A stretch of 64,000 nt of DNA from Siniperca chuatsi (lineage: Eukaryota; Chordata; Actinopteri; Centrarchiformes; Sinipercidae), in assembly GCF_020085105.1 (NCBI RefSeq), contig NC_058063.1, positions 17,330,262 to 17,394,261 on the forward strand, read 5' to 3'. Shown in pieces: positions 48,012 to 58,964 of this stretch. Within the stretch, counting starts at the first letter, position 1. Each line of letters opens with the position of its first letter. Position numbers and translations under genes: made by a program. The notes under the pieces were generated by a model. The model saw only the letters and a list, made by a program, of their open reading frames with translations, was not told the origin of the DNA and did not search any database.

Positions 48012-49186
48012 GGTCAGTTGTCATAACATGAATAAAATATCATATGTAATCAAATGTAATATTTTTTTCTTTCACCTACATAAGAAAACATTAAAAAAGT
48101 TATTTGATAGATTTATTTATTATTCTAACAAACTGAACATTTTTGTGCTACTTCATAAAAAACATATTCCAACACAACTGTTTAAAATATCTGGCCTAAT
48201 TTATGTCTATGATCCATAAAAAAAAAATAAAAAGTTAACTGAGCACATACATGACAATTAAATGTTAGTTGTGTTATTGTGCAGCTGCAAATACGCTATT
48301 TAAATCAGTGAACACACTATAAAATATAGTATTCATACTGTAAAAAACAAATACATATATAAAACAGTAATACATTTTCATTTATGAAACTTCATGAAGT
48401 TTGGAATGTTTATATGCACACAACCTTCAACTTTCGGAAAAAAACAAATCAACCTGAATCAACAGATGCAAACAGCAGATGCAAACTGACTGTATTGGTT
48501 GAAGACTAATCATCTCTCACAAGAAAGGTAGGACCAGTGACAGCTATTATGACCTATAATGAGTATTATTTGCCACTTCCATTGCTTGCACTGATAGTTA
48601 AAACAGTAGGTTAAATACAGAACTTTCATTTAACATTAAAGGTTGAAATAAGAGTTAATACTGAAACTGCATGACTGAATAAGGACCAAAGGTTTATCCA
48701 ATTAGGAATTTATAATTTCACATAGGAGAGTGCTGTAATACTGAAAAACTTTTCCAAATAGTGTCAGCTGATATGTGCAGCAGTGTGAGTATGTTTTAAC
48801 TTGTTGGGGACAAACAACTGCACGAGTCTGCTGTGTTTTGATAGCTTATGCGTCACTTAATGGAAAGATTGATTCAATTATTCATTTAAAAATGTGTAAA
48901 TCAGGAATAGCAAATGCTGTAGAAATCAGGGACAAAATGAGGCTGATTATTCCAGGATCTAACAATTAAAAGCAGCATCTGTCACTTCACCACAGTGTAA
49001 TGTATGCTCTTGTATACTTTTAAATAGTGTAAGCAGATACATTAAATTCCGTTAATTCATTGATGTAGGTTACAATACGTTAAATGAAATTAAAACATTC
49101 CCAACCTGAAGTCTACTTCCTAGCTTTTTCTTGAGTTTTCAACTTTATCACACAGTTCTCATCAGCCGCTGGAGTCAGTTTGCTCT

Positions 49187-49200
49187 GTTGTCATGGAGAC
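49187..49200 (+). promoter_or_regulatory. X-box (RFX)-like motif 2
   Basis: GTTGTCATGGAGAC, closer to the consensus than motif 1, about 750 bp upstream of the nutm1-like start codon. Confidence 0.3.
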
Positions 49201-49950
49201 GGATCTGTTTAAATGCAAGCGCTCATCCATGGACTCAATCACTCTATCATACCAGCTACTTAGCTTGTCAAATGTACAATTTACTATACCCTAGACATGA
49301 ACCAACACAAGGAACAAATACATTTTTGTAGTGGTTCAAATTTTATTAAAGTTTATATGTATAAAGAGATCTGTTGGCATTTTAAACTGCAGGAGGTAAA
49401 AGATGCAGTTGGCTAAGGGTTTATGCTGTAGACATGTATGGTTGTGTGTACTGTATGTACTTGTGTTACTGTTTATTGTATTACGTTTGAATCTGTAGTT
49501 TTATTATTTCATTATTTGGAGTTCAGAGTCCATTAAAGTATATTCTACACTCTTCTACTCTATTCATTTAAGTCACAGAGTCGGTAAGTGATGTAGCATT
49601 TCCTGCGGTTGTGGTTTGGCTGGTCCTCCAGGTTGATAGATTTTCAGGTATATTTTGTCTCTCTGTTTTTTCCAGTATGCTCTCAGACAGTTCAAAGAAA
49701 ACCTTTGTTTTTCTGCCCTGGAGCATATTGGATCAGAGAGAAGAGAAAAACTCAAGGCAGATGGGAAAGTATTATGAAATACACCTGAAATGTTGCCAGA
49801 CTTCTGAAGGCATTTTAAATTAGCTTGTGGTTTTCTCTTGCTGAGTAACTGCTTGTGTCATGGTATCTTTGCTGTTGGATAGTCAAATTGCGATTGACCG
49901 CCCTTATATTCTCACTTTCCTCTGACAGTTACAAACAACAGAGATAAAAG

Positions 49951-52900
49951 ATGGATCCAGTGCTGTTTTCTCTGCCTGAGATCATCCTAAATGACAGAAA
50001 AGAGCCTGATTGCACTCAGTCAGGATTTTCTGATTTCTCCCCACATTATCACCAACTGTCCCCTGCTGATACATCTGCCTCACAAGAAAAACTACACATC
50101 CCCGAATTGTCAGAACCGTCCCTTCAGATGAGCCATGAAATCATCAGCCGAGTTGGACAGTCTCGTCCGTCACGACCTCGTCATGTGATGAATGAATCAG
50201 CGTCACTGAGAACTTCCACAGTTGCAAAAATGCTCCGGACCATAGCTAATTCTGATCAAAGAACAGACACACAGTCTTGGACACAGAGGGACTCAAACCA
50301 GCAATCTGTGCAACATCTGATCCAGATGCAAGCCCAGGACAGTCCCTCTCCACTGAAACTCCAGACTTTATTACCAGGTGCCAGGTCCCAGCCTGTATTG
50401 ACACCACTTTTACCAGAGCTCATATTTACTTCCAGTTCTCCTCAAGACTGGCTGAATATAAGCCCCATCGAGTTCTGGTACAGCCCATATTCACCTCCTC
50501 GTTCTTGGCTCCTCCTGCCGTTGGTTCGTCCCAGCTGGTGCTTGTGTCCGCAGACAGTGCCCGTCCATCAGCCCTGCAGTCCAGACCTGTAAGGGATATA
50601 CAGCAGATAACGTTATATGCGATTTATAAACACTGGAGGTTTCAGAGTTGAATCCTGATTGTGATACTGTATCTGACTTCAGGGTCTCGAGAAAAGCAGC
50701 TCAGCAGGTCAGCCAGCAGTTAAATGTAACGTCTGCTGCGTCAGGGAAAGCAGAGAATGAAGAGCAGGCCAAGTCAGAAGGTCAGAGGTCATGGATTTAT
50801 ATAAAAGGCCAAGGAGAGGACATGAAAGTGCATGTCCATTTTTAGCCATGCTAGCTAGGGATGGTAATGTCAGTTTATCAGTCCACTACTTTGGTGCAGA
50901 CTGAAATATCTCAACAACTTTTGGATGGATTGCCATGAAATTTGATGCAGACATTCATGTGCCCCTGAGGATGATTTGTAATAACTTTGGTGATCCCTTA
51001 ACTTTTTATCCATCGCCATCATCAGGTCAAATTTTTAATTCGTCCAGTACTTTATGATCAAATACCTGCAAAACTAATGACACTCCCATCCAAGGGCGTA
51101 ACTTTGGGTTGAACATTGGGCCCCCCCCCCCAGGAGATTTTTTTTTTGCAAATAGGCTTTTAAATGTCTGTTTTGCATTAATTATAAGGGGAAGAGAGAT
51201 ACTACATACCAAGAGATAAACAGCATGCTCTACATATCCCCACTAGTGCAGTTGAGTAGCATAAAATCATTCACTTTGTTGTTCCAGTATAAGTAAAATG
51301 GATATTTATCACTTCCTCAACATATCTTCAACAATTTGATAGTTATGCCACAATTTAACTATATTTAATCCCTATTATTCTGTGATAATTATTGAATTAC
51401 ATTGAATCGAGAAAACCAACCACTTTATCTTGTTTTGACAGTTAATATTTTTCATTTGATTCATCATTATGATACGATATATTTGGGGGGATTGTACTGG
51501 CCGGTTTGGATTACTGGGGGGGTTACAACCCCCCATCCCCCCGGTAAATTTCACCTATGCTCCCATCAGGCTCTGCTGTACTTTGTGTTTAGTGCTAATT
51601 AACAAATGTTAGCATGCTAACACACAAATTGTGTGCATGCTGATGTTAGCATTTAGCTCAAAGCACCGCTGTGCCTAAGTACAGCCTCACAGAGCTGCAA
51701 GCAGTAGTGAAAAGTAACTAAGTACATTTACTTCAGTACAATATTGAGGTATTTCCATTTTATGCTACTTAATACTTCTACTCCTCTACATTTAAGAGGG
51801 AAATATTGTACATTTTACTCTACTACATGTATCTGACAGCTGTACTTATTGATTACTTTCCAGATTTTTTACATGAAAAAAACATATGAGCAGCTTATAA
51901 AATACAGCACATTGTTAAAGATTAAAGCAGCGGTTACCAACCTTTTTGGCTTGTGAACCCTTACAAAAAAGCATTGGGATCCCTTGTCACAATCTTGTGA
52001 CCCTTTGAAGGGGGCCGACCCCTAGGTTGGGAACCAATGGACTAAACTACCTAACTGTATTTAAAGTAGTTCAAACTAGCTCCACCTCGAGCAGCTACAT
52101 CAGTAAAATGGTACTTATGCAGTGATGCTTCAGTATTAACAATCTAATGTCATAAATAATAATATATAATTAGTGGACATTTTACAGTAGAAGTAGTACT
52201 TTTACTTTTGATACCTTAAGTATATTTAGCTGATAATACTTCTGTACTTTTACTTCTGAATGCAGGACTACTTACTTGCATTGTTGTATAAGTACTTTTA
52301 CTTAAGTAAAGGATGTGAGTACGTTTTCCACTACTGGCTGCAAGTATGGCTGTAGACTATTAGTCTTGTTTAGTAGGAAGTAACTTGAGAAACACCCATT
52401 TTTTTCTGTGCTGAATTTTGAGATCTTAAGACATGCTTAGAAGAAATGAAAATGGTTAAAAGTTAATCTCTTTTTAAAAACTTTTTACAGTTCTTTCACT
52501 GTCTTTCCTCACAGAAGAAAAGCTGAAAATTTGTACACCTGACAAGGACAAACCACAAGCAAACAACATAGACGATAAAACAACAAAGTCCAAGGTTTCT
52601 CCTGGATGTCTACCCTCTTTGGACGAAGAATCGCTGGCAGAACACGCCTTTGAAGAATACATGACAATCATGGACTCCTTCAGTCCCAAGGTCACGTACT
52701 ATACGTTATAGTATAAAATCTAGCTAAAATTACGCATGCATATAGGGATTTCACACCACAAGATTATTATTTTTAGAAAAATAATTGTGTAGGCGTAGCT
52801 CTGACAGATGATTTAATCTTTCATCAAAGTTTTGTCACTTTGTTCAAAGAGCAAACACTTCATTATGGAACAAAACTCTACAATGTGCAAAGTTACGTTT

Positions 52901-55900
52901 GTACTGTAAAACTAACGCACCATAAACGCCTAAATCTTCTGCTGTTTCTGACTCCTCAGATCCAAGCGGGCATGGAGGCCAAAGAGAATGAAAATGAAGT
53001 AGAAAACAGCTTAATTCTGGAGTTTCTGGATGAACTGTGCAGCAATGAGGACTTGGTCACAAGGGTAAGTCATCAGTGGCATTAATATCATGTGTAAATC
53101 ATGACACTGGCAAAATGTTGGAGCTGAGAACCAGTGGTGGAATGAAACTAAGTGCATTAGTTAGTAGTGGAGCAACTTTTAAATGAAAGCATCATCCCCT
53201 CATTATTTTTGTTGCAGTTCCAAGATTTCATTTCATTAACTAATTTTTATTGATTCAGAGGGCAGCAGAGTGGTTTTCAGGGCAAACATGACAAAGGATT
53301 TATGTCATAGTTGTCTTTTTAATCATGACAATATGATCATCTTGTTTCCAGCAAAGGTTGCACTATGATTCATGCTGTTGGATGACACTGTTGGATGGGA
53401 AACAGCTGTTAAAGCCACCACATATAGTGGCCTATTGTATACTGAATTAGTATATTAAGTGATTATTCTTTCTTTCAGGTGGAGTCAGCACTGAATATAG
53501 AGTTCCTGGATTCCCTCCTTTCTTCAGACGCAGAGCCGATTGACCTTCTTGCATTTGACAAACAAGAGCAAGAGGTAACATGATAATAAGTGCTGTAAAT
53601 GTTGTGTTTTGTTGCCTTGTGAGCAGAAGGTTGAATTAGGATCAGAAGAATTTCAGTATTTTAGCATTAGTTTGACTCTTAACAACTGTGCTGTGCCACT
53701 GTGTGCTTGTAATTGAGGGTCTGTATCACAGGACGTACAGTATTCACCCACTGCTTCCAAAATGTCCCTAAGCAAGTGCTGCTCGACGTTTCTGTAAAAC
53801 AGCAGATGTGAGAGTTGCTGTAAGTGTGTAAAATGGCCAATTAAGTAATCTTTTGTTTTTTCTCTTTGACTTTGCAGGAGACGCTGCAGGAGCATCAACC
53901 ATCTGCCGATGCCACTATCGATCCTGCTACTGACGGCACATCTCTGGTGTGTTGCCAAGTACTTGAGTCATTATTGCCCTTTTAACAATGAACAGTCTGA
54001 GGGGTTAAAAGTAAATAATCCTGCTGTTGGATGACAAGATACTAAAATACTTTTCTTAAAGACTAAATCATCAAAAGCACTAACTTATAACATGGAACAT
54101 GTTGTATATAACATATATATATATATATCATATAACATGATGTTCATTTTATTTATCCCTTCTGATGCTCATCTTGGGCTTCAAACCTTAAATGTTAACA
54201 CAAATGCTGTGAAGTTTGAAAGACATGGGTGTTAATCAGGCAGCGAGGGTCTCAGGAAAGACACTATGAAGTTGCATTGTGCGAAATGTAGGGTTTTGGA
54301 GGCGTAGCTCATGCTAGAGAATAAAAGTCAGGATATCTAAGCCTCTGCTGCTTCGATTTTGACGATTCTTTTTAAAATCTGTGCTTCACAAGCCACATTT
54401 ATGGAAGTGCAATACTAAATCGCTGTAGTACCTCTTTAATTTCTTTCTTTCATCTCTTTCTCTCAGGTGGGGCCGACACTGAGTACAGAGTACCTGGATT
54501 CCCCCCTTTCTTCAGATCCAGAGCCCATTTACCTTCTTCCACTAAGGAAACTTCAGCAAGAGGTAAAAATATAATAAATAATAGTTTTGTGGCTGTGATT
54601 GTTGCTTTGTTACGAGAGTATTAGAGGAGCTGTTAGGAACAAAATAATATAATGGTTGCGTTTCTGTATCTATTTTTGTCTTAGTTTTAATAGTATGATT
54701 GTATGGTTGTATGTTGTATATAATTTATATAATATAGTTATAGTAAGTTATATAAGTTATATAATTGTTGATGTACACCTGCAAACCTTGTGGAAAATAA
54801 ATAAAAAATTGGTCACAAAAATGGAACTAAATAATATAAGATTTTGAGCATAAAATAATATTACCAAGAAAAAAGTTGCAATATTTTTGAGATAAAAAGT
54901 TGCTTGGAGAACAAAATGTCAAATGTTATGCGTAGATTAGGCTGGATTACATGTGCATTTCCTGACAGCCCATACTGTGCAGTTACTGCAGTTTTTACTG
55001 CAAAAGACTTGTTTTGACTGCAGTATCGTTTTCCTCTGACAGGTACACTCAGTTGCCAGTTTTTTAGGTACACCAGCTGAAACTAATGCAGTTTAATACA
55101 ACAGTTCTGCAATCAATCCTACCTAATATATTAGATCACATTGTTTTAGTTAGGTGTACCTAATAAACTGACACTTGAGTGCATGCACAAAGGCATGGAA
55201 AATGCTATAGGAAAGGTTCAAATTATCTTTCGTAAAAAAAATCTTTTATTTCCATCTTTTTGTTTTTCTCTTGGTCAACAGGCTTTGGAGGTGATCCTGC
55301 AGCAGCAGTTACATCCCCCTTCTGCCAACTCCAACAGCATAGCTCCTGTAACCGAAGAAACATCTCCGGCGACTTCGCATGCCGAGGAAACTGCACCACT
55401 CCAGAGAGCTCAGTCACCCATTTTGGATCCTCCAGGCTCAAAGTCTGACACAAATCCAAACCATGATGGACAAAATGCACCTCTGAGTATGAGGAATATA
55501 GGATCAAAGGAAGGTTGGACTCCTCTCCTCCCTTCACTCCGTATAGAAGAACCACTGCCAACTGCTCCCACACCGAATAACTATAACCCTGTTAATGCCA
55601 TGTCTCCTCTTGGTTACGATGGTTCTCTTTTCATGGACTATAGTTTTAACTCATCTCTGCAGTTGCTTGCCAATATCTCCCAAGACACCAGTCTTACATC
55701 TGATTTAGAGGCAAGAGACAATGATTCATTGGTAGAGGAACCTGCAGCCATATTTCCCACAGGGCAAGTGTCAGAAGCAACCTCAATGTCCTTCTCAAAC
55801 CTTGCAGACACACAGTCAGCTCAGACGTCCCAAATGCTTCAGGAAGGACCTCTACCTGGGGATCCTCCTGCCTCCGAACCCCCCACAGCCTCCAGTGTTT

Positions 55901-58242
55901 CAGGGTCCAATGAAGACCCTCATACCATTGCTGTAAAGAAACCTGCGCCCAGTTTCAGAGCTGATTTGTTGACTGTCAGCCCACCACAGTCAGCTGGCCC
56001 TCCAGCTCTGAGAGTCCTGGCTCGGAAAACACTTCCTCGCCCACTGCCTCCACCACCAGCTCAGATAAGGGAGCCTGAGGAACAATGTAGCCCCAAAAAC
56101 AAAAACCCAAACTCCTCTTGTCTTGAGCACTACGCAGTTCCTGTGCCAGCTAATTTGTCTTTTGTGGCAGATTCCCATGCAGAGTCTTGTGATGCCCCAG
56201 GTGATGGCAATTTATCAGACTCGGTGCCTGAAAAACAGCCAAAAGGATTAGTCGTTTCTCAAGAGTTAGCATCCTCCGACGTTTCCTCTGAAGTCAGGAC
56301 AGGAGAGTGGGGTGAAACGGAGAGAAAATGTGAGAAAGGTCTGGGAAAAGGTGTTGGAACAACAGTGACACAAAAGCAAACAGCTATAAAAGCAAGAGAA
56401 GAAGGGAGGACTAAAAAGACTTTTGAAAGGAAGGAGGAGCATAAAGAGAATGAGACCAAAGTCAAGGGAATGACAAACACCAGACGCAGTCAGAGGCTGT
56501 CAGGTCAAACTGAAAAAGAGAAAGCAAGACTGAGTGGTGAATTCATAATGAAGAGAGCAGAGGACAGAAGACCAAGTGAAAAGAGCATTAAGAAAACAGC
56601 AAAAATCACCCCAGAGAGGGACGGGGTCATTTATAAAAAACAGAAGAGACGGTCCTCAGGAGGAAGGCAATTATCTAAAAGAGAGGGCAGGCATTTTGAA
56701 GAGCAGAGCCGAGCAACAAAAACAGAAAATACAGCCGAACAATTTCCAGAAACGGGAGAGAAGGAACAACATCAAAAGCCCGCAGGGGAGATGCAGAAAC
56801 TCAAGGTGGAGGGACGGGGACAGTGTGAGGCCAATAACCCCAATGTGAGGACTGAAAGTGGGGCGGAAAATGCACTTTCAACCAAAATGGCACAAGAGGA
56901 GAAAGAGTTGGGTGAAGGGAGAGTAAAAAGAAAAGAAGAAGGGATTCAAATGTCCAGTTTTGTAAGGAGAAGAACTAGGAGCACAACGACTGAGGAAAAA
57001 GTGCAGCCGACTCCTCTTCCTGCTGCTGGAGCTAGAGGGAAAATCAAACATTCAGAGATGGAGAGAAGCGAGATAAAGTCCTCACCTAAGAGAGAACTGC
57101 AGGACGATGACAAACCCGAAGTAAACGTGAAGGAGGATGCAACTGAAGGCCAGACTCTGCCGTTTTCAAGTCCAGTGAAAAGAAGCAGAAGCAGGAGAGA
57201 TGGAGAGGAGAGTAGGGAGAGGGCTAACGATGCTAATTCAACAGGACGCAAAACCAACGAGGACAAAGTTTCTGGAAACTGCAGTCCACCCGAATCTTCT
57301 CTGCAGAGCCCAGGAGTTCAGACAGATATTCATTCAGCAAAAGCCTCAAAAAAGCAGTCATCAGTGGAAGGGCCACTGGACGAGAGAAATGAGTCACCTT
57401 CTGCGAAAACCTGTGAGAAAAATCTAAATCTAACCCCCGCTCTGTGTTCAGAGACCCTGCAACAAAGCAAAACAGTCGCATTAAGTGGAGGTGGAGCTGA
57501 CAGACAGGCAGAAAGAGGAGAGCCAGGTCAACATGGTGACGTCACGGGAACCAAAACTTGGGACTTTTACAGCTTAAGGTCCCAAAGTCATAAGCCAAAT
57601 GTGTCAATAAGGGGAGTAAATAGGACAAGGATTCAAGAGGAGGCAACACATCACCCATCTAACCCCAAACCAAGTCCAGACCAGACACCAGACGTGAAAG
57701 GTGAAGATGGAAGAATAAATGAAGAGGCAGAACGCCCAAGCCTCTTGTTGAGTCCGATGAAAAGATACCGGCATGAACGTGGGGTTTCTGAAGAGAGGGA
57801 GAAAAGGGTAAACGAGACAATGCAATCAACGGACAAAGTGAGGACTGAAACACAGATGATCAGCTCAAGTCCGGTGAAAAGAGGAAGGTGGAAGAGCAGA
57901 GTGGAGGTAAACTCAGAGAGAGACGAAGAGCAGAAGTTGACACCGAATGAGAAAGGCAAAGATAAGGCACAGGACGAGGCGGAAACATCTGGCTGTAAAC
58001 CAAGCCCACCCTCAACAAGAAGTAATACAAGGGCTAAGGATGAAAAGATTTCAGATTTATCAGCTGGACAAGGAACTTTTAAAGGTGGCAGAAGCAGTGC
58101 GATAGAAACCAGAAAGAGTCGTCGGCGATCTGAAAAGTTACCCTCAAAGTATAAAGACTTTATCTTGTGCAAAACAAACAGACCCAAACGACAGTTAAGG
58201 AGAAAGGAAAGGCAGGAAAGGAAAGAGAAGATGGATAATTAA
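49951..58242 (+). CDS. nutm1: NUT (NUTM1)-like protein, complete, eight exons
   Basis: Mammalian NUT is a testis nuclear protein that recruits p300 and drives histone hyperacetylation. Exons: 49951-50588, 50683-50780, 52515-52690, 52960-53064, 53479-53574, 53878-53946, 54467-54562, 55282-58242. They give 4239 nt, 1412 residues, with matching phases throughout. The link to NUT is a block across exons 3-5: EEYMTIMDSFSP (human KEYVDIMEWLVG), LILEFLDELCSNEDLVTRVE (human LLSYINELCSQKVFVSKVE), then NIEFLDSLLS (human HPQFLADLLS). That block is the activation/p300-binding region in mammals. Position between nop10 and lpcat4 matches human NUTM1. Exon 7 repeats exon 5. Exon 8 (986 residues) is low-complexity, Lys/Arg/Glu-rich, probably disordered, with several basic clusters suited to nuclear import; it ends TNRPKRQLRRKERQERKEK. 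The upstream NUT homology region (VYENFRQWQRY type) was not found. Exon 1 is the least certain part. ATG context AAGATGG is good. Confidence 0.82.
50277..50588 (+). other. Second open frame overlapping nutm1 exon 1
   Basis: The frame offset from the coding frame is also open across the 3' half of exon 1 and reads protein-like (FLAPPAVGSSQLVLVSADSA). It does not join exon 2 in phase at the GTAAGG donor, whereas the 49951 frame does. It is therefore treated as non-coding unless a frameshift or alternative splice exists. Confidence 0.3.
51100..51560. mobile_element. Repeat insertion with GC-rich ends
   Basis: Begins GGGCGTAACTTTGGGTTGAA and ends near CCCCCCGGTAAATTTCACC; a poly-C/poly-T run lies near 51121-51150. 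It looks like a separate fish repeat within the older one. Boundaries approximate. Confidence 0.4.
51702..52336. mobile_element. Complete hAT-like MITE with perfect 8-bp target duplication
   Basis: Starts CAGTAGTGAAAAGTAACTAA and ends GAGTACGTTTTCCACTACTG (inverted termini). GCTGCAAG is duplicated exactly at 51694-51701 and 52337-52344, diagnostic of the hAT superfamily. It carries another MITE inside (51926-52043). Other family members: 44765-45243 and the fragment around 3200-3695. Confidence 0.88.
51926..52043. mobile_element. Small MITE nested in the hAT-like MITE
   Basis: Starts CAGCGGTTACCAACCTTTTT and ends AGGTTGGGAACCAATG, inverted termini. Flanks GATTAAAG and GACTAAAC match at 6 of 8. 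About 118 bp, the youngest layer of the stack. Confidence 0.7.
53479..53574 (+). other. nutm1 exon 5 (first copy of the duplicated exon)
   Basis: 96 bp, phase 0 at both ends, 32 residues: NIEFLDSLLSSDAEPIDLL within it. Corresponds to mammalian NUT HPQFLADLLSPEKQRDPLAL. It follows exon 4, which ends LCSNEDLVTR. Confidence 0.85.
54467..54562 (+). other. nutm1 exon 7 (second copy of the duplicated exon)
   Basis: 96 bp, phase 0 at both ends, 32 residues containing STEYLDSPLSSDPEPIYLL. It aligns gap-free with exon 5 at DNA and protein level, up to the GCAAGAG|GTAA donor. LSSD.EPI.LL is kept; one LL is changed to PL. Confidence 0.85.
55044..55182. mobile_element. Short MITE upstream of nutm1 exon 8
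   Basis: Termini TACACTCAGTTGCCAGTTTT and AATAAACTGACACTTGAGTG are inverted. Inside are TAGGTACACC and GTGTACCTA. It resembles a family common in fish. It sits 100 bp before the exon 8 acceptor; the open frame of exon 8 extends back to 55183 only by chance. Confidence 0.65.
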
Positions 58243-58437
58243 TGTGCATTTTGCGCTTTAATTAAATGTCTACCACGAAAAAAGGTGCAAGAAAGAAATT
58301 CGAAGTATTTAGATAAGTCCAGAAATGTGAGTGGGGGGGGGAAACACACTGCAAAACCTCCTTAAAAGAATTCACAGTTTAATTGTTAAATAGAAACAAT
58401 ATTCACACAAAAATGTAAGAATAATTATTTTACATAA

Positions 58438-58443
58438 AATAAA
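58438..58443 (+). terminator. nutm1 polyadenylation signal
   Basis: AATAAA about 195 bp after the nutm1 stop, in AT-rich sequence. The first good signal downstream. Confidence 0.6.
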
Positions 58444-58667
58444 CCTTTTGCTTTACAGAGTGTTTAGCTTCTTTTTGCACATACCATTATCCCGTTTAAA
58501 AAAAACAAACATTCAATATACATATGAGGGAATTATAAATAAGACATTTTATGGCTTCAAATGACATAAGTAACAGAGTCCTTTAACAGCAACTGGAACA
58601 ACATGTGAACAAGATTTCTTGAGGATTTCTTGAGGACTTCCAGTCCTCAAATATACAAGGAAATGGT

Positions 58668-58734
<67 letters not shown>

Positions 58735-58964
58735 AGCCACTGTGGTCATAATTTTGTGATAATTTAAGTCATTCTTTGGTTTTCTAATGTTAGCATGGTT
58801 GAATGTAGCAAAATGTTACAGTAATATAAATTTAAAAAGTACACCCATACATCCAAACACACAGGTATCAAAGTTTAAAAAAAAATTACAGTCCTTTGTC
58901 GACGATTATTCTGGTTCAATTTGTACCGTTGCAAAAAAAGTTTAAAAAAATAAAAATAAATTCC
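58444..58964. other. Convergent nutm1/lpcat4 3' ends
   Basis: nutm1 (plus) and lpcat4 (minus) stop codons face each other 722 bp apart, so this stretch holds both 3' ends. It includes a (CA)n microsatellite at 58670-58731. I see no clear AATAAA on the minus strand for lpcat4. Confidence 0.6.
58670..58731. repeat. (CA)n microsatellite
   Basis: About 31 uninterrupted CA units. Confidence 0.97.

Larger units (their letters stand above)
47791..49950. other. Intergenic region between nop10 and the nutm1-like gene
   Basis: nop10 (minus) and nutm1 (plus) are divergent, so this 2.2-kb AT-rich stretch probably holds the nutm1 promoter and any untranslated exons. I see no coding exon. A roughly 40-bp block with an X-box-like core occurs twice (47978-48013 and 49160-49202). 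Confidence 0.5.
50880..52360. mobile_element. Old dispersed fish repeat, split by nested insertions
   Basis: The left part (CCACTACTTTGGTGCAGACT, TGGATGGATTGCCATGAAAT, GTTAGCATGCTAACAC, CTAAGTACAGCCTCACAGAG) and the right part (AGTATGGCTGTAGACTATTA) belong to one repeat common in teleosts. It is interrupted at 51100-51560 and at 51702-52336. It fills most of the intron between nutm1 exons 2 and 3. Confidence 0.6.

Noticed and set aside
53653..53958. 101-codon minus-strand frame opposite nutm1 exon 6
   Set aside because: Antisense shadow with no recognisable protein; overlaps intron and a short sense exon.
57651..58187. 178-codon antisense frame within nutm1 exon 8
   Set aside because: Shadow of the Lys/Glu-rich sense frame. 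No family match, and no splice or promoter evidence.
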